From Ignavibacteriota bacterium (GTDB lineage: Bacteria; Bacteroidota; Ignavibacteria; Tepidaquicellales; Tepidaquicellaceae): DNA of 64,000 nucleotides. The notes beneath the pieces are model-generated. The model ran no database searches. It was not told the DNA's origin and worked only from the letters and a program-made list of their open reading frames with translations. This document shows, one piece after another, positions 49,791-59,600 of this stretch; position 1 is the stretch's first letter, and each line of letters begins with the position of its first letter. The position numbers were made by a program, and so were the translations under genes. The stretch covers positions 26,144 to 90,143 of the forward strand of contig JAPLFJ010000004.1 in NCBI GenBank assembly GCA_026390735.1, written 5' to 3'.

Positions 49791-50674
49791 AGGAAGTAGT
49801 TTAACATTTTATAAATGAGTTTCGCAGTAAGAAAATCAGGGTACGGATTTTCTTTCTTAGGAGCGAGTTCCACAACGTCGAAGCCTACTACGTTTCTGGT
49901 CTTACCGAGTTTCCTCAGAAGTACCATCGTTTCTTCCCAGTAGAATCCGAGAGGTTCACAGGTGCCTGTTGAAGGCATTATCGAAGGGTCGAAGTAATCC
50001 ACGTCGAAAGTAATGTATACATTCTTCTTCAGTCCTTTGATTACCTTGTCCTGCCAGTTCTTTCCGTGCAGACCGTTGCGTATTGCATAAGCATAAAAAG
50101 TCTTAATCTTATTCTTTTTAATGAAGTCGTACTCTTCCTTGCACTGTGCACGTATTCCGACCTGAGTTATGTCCTTTGTAAACTCTGCAACACGCGAACA
50201 GAAAGAAGCATGAGAATATTTATTACCTTCGTATTCATCCCGAAGGTCTGAATGTGCGTCAAAGTGAAGTATTGATAAATCCTTGTATGTATCGAAGTGT
50301 GCTTTTATCGGAGCAGTGGAAATTGTATGCTCACCACCGAGAGTTACGACAAACTTCCTGTCTTTGATAAGTTTCAGAACATCTTTGTAAATAACATCGA
50401 GCGCTTTCTTACCCTTCAGACCTTTTATGGCAGATGGGTAGAGAGATGCGATTACGTGACCCTTCTCAAAGCAGAACTGACGGTTAAGCTCTTCATCAAA
50501 AAACTCTACGTAATGCGAAGCTTTATAAATACCTTCGGGACCTTTGCCTGTGCCCTTGCCGTATGATGTTGTTGCTTCGTACGGTACGGGAAGCATAACT
50601 ACTCTGGAATCTTTGTAGTTTGAGTATTTATCTTCTATCGCAAGAAAGTTCTTATTTATGTTTAGAGTTTTCAT
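49787..50674 (-). CDS. speB: Arginase/agmatinase family ureohydrolase
   Basis: A binuclear Mn enzyme, most likely agmatinase, giving putrescine and urea. The family motifs are VTLGGEHTIS, LHFDAHSDLRDEYEG, the His in YSHASFC, and ITFDVDYFDPSIMPSTGTCEPLG. It has about 295 residues. The start MKTLNINKNF is chosen; an ATG nine codons upstream (50701) is possible but lies deeper in the putative dnaX extension. The substrate is inferred from similarity to agmatinases; formimidoylglutamase or guanidinobutyrase are alternatives. It follows dnaX. Confidence 0.88.
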   Translation of the reverse strand: MKTLNINKNFLAIEDKYSNYKDSRVVMLPVPYEATTSYGKGTGKGPEGIYKASHYVEFFDEELNRQFCFEKGHVIASLYPSAIKGLKGKKALDVIYKDVLKLIKDRKFVVTLGGEHTISTAPIKAHFDTYKDLSILHFDAHSDLRDEYEGNKYSHASFCSRVAEFTKDITQVGIRAQCKEEYDFIKKNKIKTFYAYAIRNGLHGKNWQDKVIKGLKKNVYITFDVDYFDPSIMPSTGTCEPLGFYWEETMVLLRKLGKTRNVVGFDVVELAPKKENPYPDFLTAKLIYKMLNYFL

Positions 50675-50807
50675 TAATAATAGGTTTATATTCTTCAGCA
50701 TTAAACAATTCGATCAAGGTTCTAACGAGTGCATTTCCCTGATTAAATATCTCGGTATAGTCAAAAACGGGAATCTCTCCCGATGACTCATAATCTATTT
50801 CAAAGTT
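50652..50807 (-). other. dnaX: Alternative-frame extension of dnaX after the A10 run
   Basis: After the run of ten A (50806-50815) the -1 frame is open for 51 codons, beginning [17 protein letters not shown] and ending EEYKPIINENSKHK before TAA. Its composition, with mixed acidic, aromatic and hydrophobic residues and the amphipathic ALVRTLIELF, looks coding. The end overlaps the start of the arginase-family gene. A hairpin CGGGA-GAGAT-TCCCG lies about 23 bases beyond the run. Confidence 0.65.
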
Positions 50808-51955
50808 TTTTTTTTCAGGGTCTCGAGTCCCGATATCAGTTCTGAAATATCAACTATTTCCCTGTTAACCCTGCAGAGTTCAACGAGCAGAGACTCCATC
50901 AGTACTTTCTGATTCGAGGAGAACTTAAACCGTGCTTCGGAATCGAAGAGGAGTTTAAGAATTCTCTGAATCTGGTCAATTGAATAACTCTTTGCCTCTT
51001 CAAGGAATTTGGACTTTGTATCGTCCGATTCATCGAGCAAATCAGATGAGTCTGTAGATTTTACTATAAGCAGGTTTCTGTAATGGTCGGTAATACCGTT
51101 AATGTATGTAATTATATCAAGACCGTTTTCTTCGAGGTTATTGAAATATGAAATAATGCTTTTTATGTCAGACGTAATTATAAACTTTGATGTATTGAAA
51201 TATATTGTGTTGTCGGGGAGGTTCAGAAATTCCTTGAGTGAACTGAATTCTATGCTCTCTCCGCAGAACGAGACTGCCATATCGAATATTCCGAGAGAGT
51301 CGCGCAGTGCACCATCTCCGAGTTTTGATATGAGGAATAATGATTCGTTATCAATCGTTACGTTCTGTTCCTTTGCCACAAACTTAAGCTGTTCCATTAT
51401 TTCAGTAATCTTAAGTCTGTGCAGTCCGAAACGCTGGCATCTGCTTACTATTGTAGGCGGAATGCGTTCGGGGTTTGTTGTTGCGAGTATGAAGATTAAA
51501 TATTCAGGCGGTTCTTCAAGAATCTTAAGCAATGCGTTGAATGCCTGAATGGTTAACATATGAACTTCGTCGACAATGAAAAACTTATAGTCAGCTTTAA
51601 TAGGAAAATACTTTGCAGCATCCTGAATAGAACGGACGTCGTCAATACCGCGGTTTGATGCAGCATCGAGTTCGAACACATCAGGATGAACTCCCTTGGT
51701 TATTTCTGAACAGTTCTCGCAATCGTTGCAGGGTTCGCCGCCCTTTGCGTTCTTGCAGTTGATTGCCTTTGCGAATACACGTGCGATTGTTGTTTTACCA
51801 ACACCCCTTGGTCCGCTGAACAGGTATGAATGTGCTATCTTCTTGTTAATGATTGCATTCTTTAAAGTGGTAGTGACAAACTCCTGAGAAACAACATCAG
51901 CAAACGTTTGCGGTCTGAACTTTAACGCCGATACTTTGAATTTTCCTTCTGACAT
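50795..51955 (-). CDS. dnaX: DNA polymerase III subunit gamma/tau
   Basis: DnaX is the ATPase of the clamp loader that opens the beta clamp onto DNA. Read in one frame it has 386 residues: Walker [10 protein letters not shown] (48-56), zinc Cys at 67, 76, 79 and 82, DEVHM, and the sensor-1 and Arg-finger stretch [17 protein letters not shown], followed by the oligomerisation domain. It stops just after LKKKTLK, coded by a run of ten A. A -1 slip on this run gives a longer form of about 434 residues ending at 50652. So this frame may be the gamma-type and the slipped one the tau-type product. It starts 5 bases after lon. Confidence 0.95.
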   Translation of the reverse strand: MSEGKFKVSALKFRPQTFADVVSQEFVTTTLKNAIINKKIAHSYLFSGPRGVGKTTIARVFAKAINCKNAKGGEPCNDCENCSEITKGVHPDVFELDAASNRGIDDVRSIQDAAKYFPIKADYKFFIVDEVHMLTIQAFNALLKILEEPPEYLIFILATTNPERIPPTIVSRCQRFGLHRLKITEIMEQLKFVAKEQNVTIDNESLFLISKLGDGALRDSLGIFDMAVSFCGESIEFSSLKEFLNLPDNTIYFNTSKFIITSDIKSIISYFNNLEENGLDIITYINGITDHYRNLLIVKSTDSSDLLDESDDTKSKFLEEAKSYSIDQIQRILKLLFDSEARFKFSSNQKVLMESLLVELCRVNREIVDISELISGLETLKKKTLK

Positions 51956-51960
51956 ATATT

Positions 51961-54423
51961 TTATTTACTCTTCTTTTTAAAGCTTAATTGTTTCCTGTTA
52001 AACAAATGTACGATTGCATCTTCAATCTTCGAGACAGTTATAATCTCAAGTTTTGAAGTTATATCTTTTGGTATTTCTATTAAATTCTTTTCGTTGTCCT
52101 TCGGAATTAAGACTCTCTTGATTCCGCTTCTTACTGCGGCAAGGAGTTTCTCGTTAAGTCCGCCGATTGGCAGTACGTTTCCGCGTAACGTTATTTCTCC
52201 CGTCATTGCAGTATCCGTTCTTACAGGTGTTGAAGTTATTGCAGAAAGCATTGCCATCACCATCGTAATACCAGCTGAAGGTCCGTCCTTTGGGATTGCA
52301 CCTTCGGGAACGTGTATGTGAACTTCCTTATCCTTGAAATAATTATCGGGAATTCCGTATGCCTTTGCGTTCGACTTAATGTACGAAAGACCTGCGATTG
52401 CAGATTCTTTCATAACGTCTCCGAGTTTTCCAGTAAGTGTAATTTTTGCTGTCCCCTTCATCACAGTAACATCGATGTTCAGTATCTCGCCGCCCATAGA
52501 AGTCCAGGCAAGTCCGTAAACGGAACCTATCTTTGTCTTATCGTCTTTCTTAGTGTCAATGTCTTCATACTTCGGCACGCCGAGATATTTCTCAACGAGT
52601 TCAGCACTTACTTCAATCTTCTTCTTTTTACCGCCGCTTATAAGTTTATCCTTAGCGGTTTTTCTGATTATAGAACTTAATTCCCTCTCGAGGTTTCTTA
52701 CTCCTGCTTCGCGTGTGTATTCACGAATCACTTTCAGTATTACATCATCAGGGAATTTCACTTCGTCTTTATCGAGTCCGTGCTCGGCAATTTCCTTACC
52801 AAGAATATGGTTCTTTGCAATCTGTATCTTTTCAAAATCGAGATAAGACCTCATCTCTATGATTTCCATCCTGTCCTGAAGTGCAAGAGGAATGTTGTAC
52901 TGAACGTTTGCTGTAGTAATAAACAGTACGTTCGATAAATCATAATCTATATCGAGATAGTGGTCGTTAAATGTATTGTTCTGCTCGGGGTCAAGGACTT
53001 CGAGCATTGCTGAAGCAGGGTCGCCGCGGTAGTCGTTACCCATCTTATCAATTTCGTCTATAAGAATCACAGGGTTTGAAGTACCTGCCTTCTTCATTGC
53101 CTGAATAATCCTGCCCGGCATTGAACCGATGTACGTTCTTCTGTGTCCGCGTATTTCAGCTTCATCTTTCACACCGCCGATTGAGAGACGTGCAAACTTT
53201 CTGTTAAGTGCCCGTGCTATAGATTTACCCAGAGAAGTCTTACCAACCCCCGGAGGTCCAACAAAGCAGAGTATCTGTCCTTTAGGCGGTTTCTTTATGT
53301 TCTTATCTTTGAGTAATTTCAGTACTGCAAGAAGTTCAAGTATTCTGTCCTTTGGTTTCTCAAGTCCGAAATGGTCTGTATCAAGAATCTTCTTTGCATT
53401 ATCGAGGTCATAATTATCTTCAGTAAAGATATTCCACGGAACGGAAGTCATCCATTCCAGGTAATTCCTGGAAACGCTGAAATCGGGTGACATAGAAGGA
53501 GTCTTTCTGAGTTTCTCAAACTCTTCTTTTGCCTTTGCCTTAACGGCTTCGGGCATATCTGCTTCCTCGATTAACTTCTTGAGTTTCATAAGGTCAGGGT
53601 CGAGTTCGGCACTGCCGCCGAGTTCGTCCTGAAGTATTCTTATCTGTTCCTGAACTATAAACTTTCTCTGGTTCTTCTGCATTGATGCCTGAACCTTTGT
53701 TTCAATCTCCTTCTCAATCTTAAGCACCTGTGTTTCGGCAACGAGCAAAGTAATCAGCTCGAAGAACTTATCGTACATACTCTCAATATCGAGTAGTTTC
53801 TGCTTATCGAAAATATTTACGGATAGAGTTGATGCTATAAAATAAAGTTTCCTGTCGTAATCTTTAAGAACTTCATAACTTGAGAAAGTGTCCTTTGTGA
53901 GCGACGGATTGAGTTTCACGTAATCGCTGAAAAGTTTCGAAGCCCTTGCTGCAAGCATGTCGAGCTGTGCATCGGGTACGTTATGTTCATACTTAATATC
54001 GAGGTCTGCGTATAAGAAATCATCTTTGTAATAGTTCACCACTTTAGCGGCAACCACTGCATCCACAAGAATTTTCATAAGCCCGTTCGGGAGTCTGATT
54101 ACCTGAAGGATTTTAGCAATGACACCTGTTTTATACAGATTATCAATAGTAGTTTCTTCAACGCTTCCGTCTTTTTGAGTGACAAGGAATATGTATTTGT
54201 TTTCATCTTCCGATGCTTTGTTAATTGCACGAATAGACGAATCCCTTCCTGCCAGAATCGGATAGACCATATAAGGGAAAATGACGATATCCTTTAGCGG
54301 TAAAACGGGTAAAGTATTCTGAATTTCATTTGTACTGATGCTGACAGGTTTTGTCTGAATCGGTTCTTTCACATCTATATTCTCTTTGGGAACTAAGTTC
54401 GCTTTTTTCTTCTTTATCATCAT
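51961..54423 (-). CDS. lon: ATP-dependent protease Lon
   Basis: Lon degrades misfolded and regulatory proteins in the cytoplasm. The 820-residue protein has the N-terminal substrate domain (about 35-240), a coiled-coil, the AAA+ module with Walker [10 protein letters not shown] (near 390), DEIDKMG, and the protease domain with the catalytic Ser in [11 protein letters not shown] (near 714) and Lys in [11 protein letters not shown] (near 757). It is the first gene of the long operon leading to dnaX through ribH. No CIRCE or other heat-shock operator was recognised upstream. Confidence 0.98.
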   Translation of the reverse strand: MMIKKKKANLVPKENIDVKEPIQTKPVSISTNEIQNTLPVLPLKDIVIFPYMVYPILAGRDSSIRAINKASEDENKYIFLVTQKDGSVEETTIDNLYKTGVIAKILQVIRLPNGLMKILVDAVVAAKVVNYYKDDFLYADLDIKYEHNVPDAQLDMLAARASKLFSDYVKLNPSLTKDTFSSYEVLKDYDRKLYFIASTLSVNIFDKQKLLDIESMYDKFFELITLLVAETQVLKIEKEIETKVQASMQKNQRKFIVQEQIRILQDELGGSAELDPDLMKLKKLIEEADMPEAVKAKAKEEFEKLRKTPSMSPDFSVSRNYLEWMTSVPWNIFTEDNYDLDNAKKILDTDHFGLEKPKDRILELLAVLKLLKDKNIKKPPKGQILCFVGPPGVGKTSLGKSIARALNRKFARLSIGGVKDEAEIRGHRRTYIGSMPGRIIQAMKKAGTSNPVILIDEIDKMGNDYRGDPASAMLEVLDPEQNNTFNDHYLDIDYDLSNVLFITTANVQYNIPLALQDRMEIIEMRSYLDFEKIQIAKNHILGKEIAEHGLDKDEVKFPDDVILKVIREYTREAGVRNLERELSSIIRKTAKDKLISGGKKKKIEVSAELVEKYLGVPKYEDIDTKKDDKTKIGSVYGLAWTSMGGEILNIDVTVMKGTAKITLTGKLGDVMKESAIAGLSYIKSNAKAYGIPDNYFKDKEVHIHVPEGAIPKDGPSAGITMVMAMLSAITSTPVRTDTAMTGEITLRGNVLPIGGLNEKLLAAVRSGIKRVLIPKDNEKNLIEIPKDITSKLEIITVSKIEDAIVHLFNRKQLSFKKKSK

Positions 54424-54630
54424 TAAATATAATTTTAAAGGTACTGAGTTTCAATTCTAAATGAATAGGATTTATAAGCAAATGCGGTTTCAGGATTATT
54501 AAGAAATGCACACTGATTTAGAATGAAAGAATGTGATTATCACTGATTGAGCAGAAATGTAGAAACGCACATTTATTCATATGAAAGAGTATGATACCCA
54601 CTGATTTATTGAATCATACAATTACATATA

Positions 54631-54785
54631 ATCCCTAAAGGGATAAAAGCTCTTTTCACATTCACAATCTACTAATATTATATCCCTAAAGGGATAATTA
54701 CTATTTGATAACAAACCCTATCCCGTTAGGGATTATATATCAGTAGGTCTGGAAGTTTACTCCAATCTCTTATCCCTTTAGGGAT
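54631..54785. repeat. Cluster of four palindromic repeats (ATCCCTAAAGGGAT type)
   Basis: Copies at 54631-54644, 54681-54696, 54720-54733 and 54772-54785 share ATCCCxxxAGGGAT with flanking TATATA and CTACTRATAT. The first two read forward; the last two are inverted (ATCCCGTTAGGGAT and ATCCCTTTAGGGAT followed by TATATATC). Each is a 14-base palindrome with 5-6 bp arms. This resembles the REP-like intergenic palindromes of Bacteroidota. Confidence 0.75.
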
Positions 54786-54827
54786 TATATATCTAGAGAG
54801 AAAATTTAAAAAACTGAGGATTTTGGC

Positions 54828-54858
54828 TTGATTAAGGGCTAAAATACGGATAATTTTA
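54828..54858 (+). promoter_or_regulatory. Candidate promoter of the PorW-like gene
   Basis: TTGA, 19 bases, TAATTTTA, ending 6 bases before the ATG. If used, the mRNA would start at or next to the start codon (leaderless or nearly so). Confidence 0.35.
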
Positions 54859-54864
54859 AGTTGT

Positions 54865-57285
54865 ATGACAAAAACATCAAAAATTGCTTTTTATATATTG
54901 TTATGTTTCACTGCTGTAAGTTTTTCCAGTTGTGATTATGCTACGCACAGAACTTTATCCAAGGATTATCAGCCGAGGGACGAAGTGCCTGACCCGGATT
55001 ATGAGATTTCACTCGATTATAATTATCAGGATTTTGTCTCGTTTATGTTTATGGGTAACAGATCGGAATCTTTCAGTACTTACTTTAATAAGTTTTATAC
55101 CGCAAACGAAGATTATAACGAAGCTCTTAAAGAATACAAGACGTCCACGATTGCATCTTTTAACAGAAGACTGGATTCCCTGAACATTATTACGCCGGTT
55201 ATGCCGTCAACCATAGAAAAGTTCAATAAGGTTATTGAGCGCTGTTCGAAAGTTATTCAGTACAATAAGAACACTAAATATGTTGATGCTGCTGTGCTTT
55301 TAATCGGGCTGTCATATTTCTATTCCAACGATTTTATTCAGGCAGAAAGAAAGTTTCACGAATTCCTTTCAAAACTTACCAGAAGTGATTTAGCGGACGA
55401 AGCTTTACTGTATTTAGGGATTACAAAATTAAGGTTAAGAAGGTATGCCGATGGCGAAACTATACTGAAATCTTTGTTACAGACGACAAAGAAAGTTGAA
55501 ATTAAGGCAGACGTTCTGCAGAGACTGGCAGTGTATAATTTAGGTCTTAAGAACATCACAGACGCACAGAATTACCTGATTCAGTCTATTGAAATGACTA
55601 CTGACAGTGAACTGAAAGCTGAAAGACAGTACCTTCTTGCAAAGATGTATTCAATCTACAACAAGAAAGATGCTCCGAAATTTTATGAAGAGGCATATAA
55701 GAACACTTCAAACTTTGACTTTGAGTTTTACGCAAAGTTAAACGAGGCAAAAGCATACAATGAAATAAATGATTACACCAAAGCGATTGAGATTCTGAAC
55801 AAGATGAACAGGAAGTACATAGATTATCCTGAGTTCAAGCAATTCGTTGAACTTGAGATTGCTAACACTGATTTTTATGAAAAGAGATACACAGAAGCGA
55901 GGGCTAAGTACTTTAACATTATTGCAAAAAGCCCTGGAACGAAGGCGGCAGCAGAGTCATACTACGAACTTGGAGTTTACTATGAATTTACGATTAAAGA
56001 TTATTTAAAGGCATTAATCTCATACAAGAAAGCTTTCGAAACCTCGCCTGCAATCGATTACGCAGACCTGTGCAAAAAGAAATCAGAAGTGCTGGACAGA
56101 TACTTTTCGATTCAGGGAATTATTCACGATACTACAAAGATGGAAATTCCTGCAGAGGAATACGACCTGATGAAATTCAAGGAAGCGTACGACAAGGAAT
56201 TCAAAGACAAGTATAAGATTAACGAAGACCCGATAAAAGGCATTGAGAAAGGAAAAGGCGGAGGTTATTCTTCAAGGGATACCATTCCCGATAACGATTC
56301 ACTCCTGAAAGCGTTTGAGAGAATTATTGAGGAAAAGAAAAAAGAGAAGATTGAACAGGACCCGAATAATATAAAATTATCGATTGATACTACAGAACAT
56401 CCAAAAGACAGTTTAAAAGTCAAAACAGAGATTAAAGATACTGTAAAGGCACCCGTTGTAAACCTTGACTCTTTAAGAGAGTTAAAAGAGAGCGTGAAGT
56501 TGAATGCGTATTTTGAACTTTCGGAAATATTTTACTACAACCTGAACAGACAGGATTCAGCAATACATTATTTGAATAAAATTATTACTGATTACAGCAG
56601 TTCGGGTATTGTCAGCAAGGCGCTTTTCTATCTGGGCACTATATACAAGTCAGCAGGCGACAGTGCAAAGGCGAATGAATATTTCAACAACGTGATAAGC
56701 AGGTTTCCTAACAGTGTGTATGCAAACGAATCGAGAAAATATTTAGGACTGCAAACCATTCTGCAGAATTATGATGCAGCAGATTCTCTGATAACAGCCG
56801 CAGAAAGACTTTTAGTAAGTAATAACAAGGATAAGATTGCATCTGTAATCTATGAAGCCATTTATAAATATCCAAACAGTCCCCTTCTGCCAAAAGCATA
56901 CTACTCGCTCGGATGGGTTTACGAGTTTATTCAGCCTGACAAGGACAGTGCACTGAAATACTATTCTATAGTGCTGACCAGATATCCGCAAACGGAATAT
57001 GCCGCATCAGTAAAGACAAAGCTGGATTATTATGAATCACTGAATAAGAAAGATACCATTAAAGCCAAAGATTCACTGATGGTAAAAGATTCGTTAATGG
57101 TAAGTGATTCAACGATGATATCAGCCGATTCGTTAAAAACAGGCAGCCCTGAGATAAAGAATGATTCATTAAAAACCATTACCCCTGATAAGAAAAACAA
57201 AGAAGATAAGTCCAGGCCCCCGGATAATGGCAGCGGCGATGTGAATTCCAAACCTCCTGAAGAACAGGAAAAGAAGAAACAATAA
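54865..57285 (+). CDS. TPR lipoprotein, PorW/SprE-like
   Basis: The 806-residue lipoprotein has a signal peptide ending in the lipobox FSSC (Cys near residue 23) and about twelve TPR-like helix pairs over residues 125-420 and 545-715. The order of an N-terminal segment with YNEALKEY, the KFNKVIERCSKVIQYNKNTKYVDAAVLLIG stretch and TPR units resembles PorW/SprE, an outer-membrane lipoprotein required for type IX secretion, and T9SS cargo is coded nearby. The C-terminus is a disordered tail with a small repeat (KDSLMVKDSLMVSDSTM). The PorW name is an inference; BamD-like or other TPR lipoproteins are the alternative. Confidence 0.7.
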   Translation: MTKTSKIAFYILLCFTAVSFSSCDYATHRTLSKDYQPRDEVPDPDYEISLDYNYQDFVSFMFMGNRSESFSTYFNKFYTANEDYNEALKEYKTSTIASFNRRLDSLNIITPVMPSTIEKFNKVIERCSKVIQYNKNTKYVDAAVLLIGLSYFYSNDFIQAERKFHEFLSKLTRSDLADEALLYLGITKLRLRRYADGETILKSLLQTTKKVEIKADVLQRLAVYNLGLKNITDAQNYLIQSIEMTTDSELKAERQYLLAKMYSIYNKKDAPKFYEEAYKNTSNFDFEFYAKLNEAKAYNEINDYTKAIEILNKMNRKYIDYPEFKQFVELEIANTDFYEKRYTEARAKYFNIIAKSPGTKAAAESYYELGVYYEFTIKDYLKALISYKKAFETSPAIDYADLCKKKSEVLDRYFSIQGIIHDTTKMEIPAEEYDLMKFKEAYDKEFKDKYKINEDPIKGIEKGKGGGYSSRDTIPDNDSLLKAFERIIEEKKKEKIEQDPNNIKLSIDTTEHPKDSLKVKTEIKDTVKAPVVNLDSLRELKESVKLNAYFELSEIFYYNLNRQDSAIHYLNKIITDYSSSGIVSKALFYLGTIYKSAGDSAKANEYFNNVISRFPNSVYANESRKYLGLQTILQNYDAADSLITAAERLLVSNNKDKIASVIYEAIYKYPNSPLLPKAYYSLGWVYEFIQPDKDSALKYYSIVLTRYPQTEYAASVKTKLDYYESLNKKDTIKAKDSLMVKDSLMVSDSTMISADSLKTGSPEIKNDSLKTITPDKKNKEDKSRPPDNGSGDVNSKPPEEQEKKKQ

Positions 57286-57496
57286 GCCGTATTTTCAGAC
57301 TTTAAGCCGAAAGCACCGATTAGAACATTAATTGCGGCAATTAAGCAAATTGTGTTACTAAATTTAATACTATTTATTCATTGACAAACGGAATTTTGTT
57401 ATAATAAAAGTTATACAAAAATTTTTACCTATGGATAAATTCTATTGACTTATCGTTCTTGATTTAATAATTTGATTTAACAACTTAAATAAGTAC

Positions 57497-58855
57497 ATGA
57501 ACTATTTCGATGATATAGAATATAACGCCGATGATAATTTTGAATATGATGATATTCCGGGATTGAACTCTGAATCTACGGAAGAAAGAATAAATTATTT
57601 ATGCGAAACAGGTAAGTTTGAAGAGGCTCTTAAACTGATAGACCAGGCTATCGTTTATTCGCCGTATTCTTCTGACTTATACCACAAGAAAGCCGTCACT
57701 CTCGACGGTCTGGGAAGAAACAAAGAATCTATTGAATATTACGATAAGGCTCTGTCTTTAAACCCGCACGACTATGACATTTACATTAATAAAGGTATTG
57801 CACTGGATTCACTCGGTAAGTACAAAGAAGCGATGGTTAATTATGACAAGGCACTGGAATTTGACGCTGATAACACCGACGCATTCTTTAACAAGGGTTT
57901 AAGTTACGAAAGAACCGAAAATTATCAGGAAGCAATCAATTGCTTTATGAAAGTTGTGGAAATCAATCCCGAGTATGCAGATGCATATTACGAGATGGGT
58001 TACTGCTATGACTTTACAGACAACCTTGATTTATCTCTGGATAATTACGAGAAACATATTGAACTGAACCCGCTTAACTACAACGCTTGGTACAACACAG
58101 GTATAGTTCTTAACAGACAGGGAAAGTTCCTGAAAGCAATCGATAGTTATGAGTATGCATTATCCATAAAGAAGGACTTTTCTTCTGCCTGGTATAACTG
58201 CGGTAATGCTTATGCTTCCATCGGACTGCTTCTTAAGGGCATTGACTGCTACAAAGAATCAGTTAAGTTTAACAAGTACGATTCTTATGCATACCATAAC
58301 ATTGCTAATTCATACTACGAACTCGGGCTTTATGACGAAGCACTTGAAAATTTTGATAAGTCAATAAAGTTAAACCCTGGAAACTACGATTCATTCTTCG
58401 GAAGAGGCTCCTGCTATTACAATATGAATATGTTCGACAAGGCACTGTCAGACTACGACAGCGGAATAAAATTAAACAGTAATTATTCTGAACTGTGGTA
58501 TTCAAAAGCAGATACTTTATACGCTCTTGGAAGAATTGAAGACTCGCTCGATTCTTACAAACAGGTTCTTAAACTTGACCCTGAAAATTACGAAGCTGTT
58601 TATGATTACGGCTGTGCATTCGCAGACCTGCAACGAAACGAAGAGGCAATGGAGTACTTCAACAAAGCACTCGATATTAAAGCAGACTGGGCTGACCCGT
58701 ATTACGAGAAGGCAAAGATTTACTTTTTAACGAAAGAAACAGAACTCGGAATTGAGATGCTTGAAACAGCTTTTTACGTTAAACCTGAGGACAGGTTCCC
58801 GTATAAGTTTGAAGACGACTGGCATAAGATACTTGAGTTTTTAGTAAACAGGTAA
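57497..58855 (+). CDS. TPR-repeat protein
   Basis: The 452-residue soluble protein has an acidic N-terminus (residues 1-30, rich in Asp, Glu and Tyr) and about eleven tandem 34-residue TPR units with the typical spacing (ALxLxPxxxDxYxNKGxAL, YYxxG, NxxNxxAWYNxGxxL). There is no signal peptide or lipobox, so it should be cytoplasmic. It would act as a scaffold for other proteins. It follows the PorW-like gene by 211 bases and ends at a strong convergent terminator. The partner is unknown. Confidence 0.8.
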   Translation: MNYFDDIEYNADDNFEYDDIPGLNSESTEERINYLCETGKFEEALKLIDQAIVYSPYSSDLYHKKAVTLDGLGRNKESIEYYDKALSLNPHDYDIYINKGIALDSLGKYKEAMVNYDKALEFDADNTDAFFNKGLSYERTENYQEAINCFMKVVEINPEYADAYYEMGYCYDFTDNLDLSLDNYEKHIELNPLNYNAWYNTGIVLNRQGKFLKAIDSYEYALSIKKDFSSAWYNCGNAYASIGLLLKGIDCYKESVKFNKYDSYAYHNIANSYYELGLYDEALENFDKSIKLNPGNYDSFFGRGSCYYNMNMFDKALSDYDSGIKLNSNYSELWYSKADTLYALGRIEDSLDSYKQVLKLDPENYEAVYDYGCAFADLQRNEEAMEYFNKALDIKADWADPYYEKAKIYFLTKETELGIEMLETAFYVKPEDRFPYKFEDDWHKILEFLVNR

Positions 58856-58890
58856 TTTTGGAGTCAGATATAAAACTATTTCGGTTTTAA

Positions 58891-58935
58891 ATAAATAAGA
58901 TTCTTTAAAGTAATACTTTGGAGAATCTTATTTAT
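58891..58935. terminator. Bidirectional terminator between the TPR gene and ftsE
   Basis: A perfect 14-bp stem (ATAAATAAGATTCT with AGAATCTTATTTAT) encloses a second 4-bp stem (AAAG, CTTT). The right arm covers the ftsE stop codon. It ends both convergent transcripts. Confidence 0.8.
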
Positions 58936-59600
58936 GCTTTAAGCCGGACATCGAATAATTTTCTGTCCTTTAACTGCAGTATGCGCTTATCAGCAAACTT
59001 TTTTACTATGTCGAAGTTATGCGTTGCCATAATCAGTGTAGTTCCAGTCTTATTGATATCGTTCAGTAGTTTCACAATGTCCATCGCAACGAACGGGTCA
59101 AGGTTGCCAGTAGGTTCGTCTGCAATCAGAAGAATCGGCTCTGTAATCATCGCTCTTGCTATAGCCACTCTTTGCTGTTCACCACCCGACAGGTCGTAAG
59201 GAAATATGTTTAAGTATTCTATCAGTCCGAGTTTGGAAGCAATATCGAACACGCGTTTCTTGATCGATTCTTTCTTACCGTTTGCAATGTACAAAGGCAA
59301 TGCAATGTTCTCAAAAATGTTTCTGTCATTCAGAAGTTTGAAATCCTGAAACACTATTCCGATTTTTCTTCTCAGAAAAGGTATCTCCGTTTTGTCAACA
59401 GTTCCGGAATTGTAATCGTCAAAAATCACTGTACCGCTTTTTGGCTTAACATCAAAATATATAAGTTTCAGCAAAGTGGTTTTACCGATACCGCTTTCAC
59501 CCACAACAAAAACAAATTCGCCTTTGCTGATTTCAACAGATGCTTCTGAGAATATCTCCTTGCTTGTGTATGAAAAATTTATGTTGTTAAGTGTAATCAT
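58932..59600 (-). CDS. ftsE: Cell-division ABC ATPase FtsE-like
   Basis: The 222-residue ABC ATPase has Walker A VGESGIGKTT (about 33-42), the Q-loop in GIVFQDFKLL, signature DLSGGEQQRVAIARA (about 136-150), Walker B LLIADEPTG and H-loop MATHN. The start YTSKEIFSEASVEISKGEFVFVVGESG and FQDFKLLNDRNIFENIALPL are FtsE-like; in division FtsE acts with the membrane protein FtsX to switch on peptidoglycan hydrolases. No ftsX follows: the gene ends at the convergent terminator. A LolD-type role is the alternative. It shares one base with pdxA. Confidence 0.85.
   Translation of the reverse strand: MITLNNINFSYTSKEIFSEASVEISKGEFVFVVGESGIGKTTLLKLIYFDVKPKSGTVIFDDYNSGTVDKTEIPFLRRKIGIVFQDFKLLNDRNIFENIALPLYIANGKKESIKKRVFDIASKLGLIEYLNIFPYDLSGGEQQRVAIARAMITEPILLIADEPTGNLDPFVAMDIVKLLNDINKTGTTLIMATHNFDIVKKFADKRILQLKDRKLFDVRLKA

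Larger units (their letters stand above)
54424..54864. other. Intergenic region between lon and the PorW-like gene, rich in palindromes
   Basis: About 440 bases with no gene. The part next to lon holds repeat-like phrases (CACTGATTTAGAATG, TATCACTGATTGAG) also seen near 38540. Next comes the four-copy CCCTAAAGGGAT palindrome cluster and, at the right end, a promoter candidate directly before the PorW-like gene. Confidence 0.6.

Noticed and set aside
57380..57417. TTGACA and TATAAT before the TPR gene at 57497
   Set aside because: Both hexamers are present, but the spacing of about 13 bases is too short for a sigma70 promoter.
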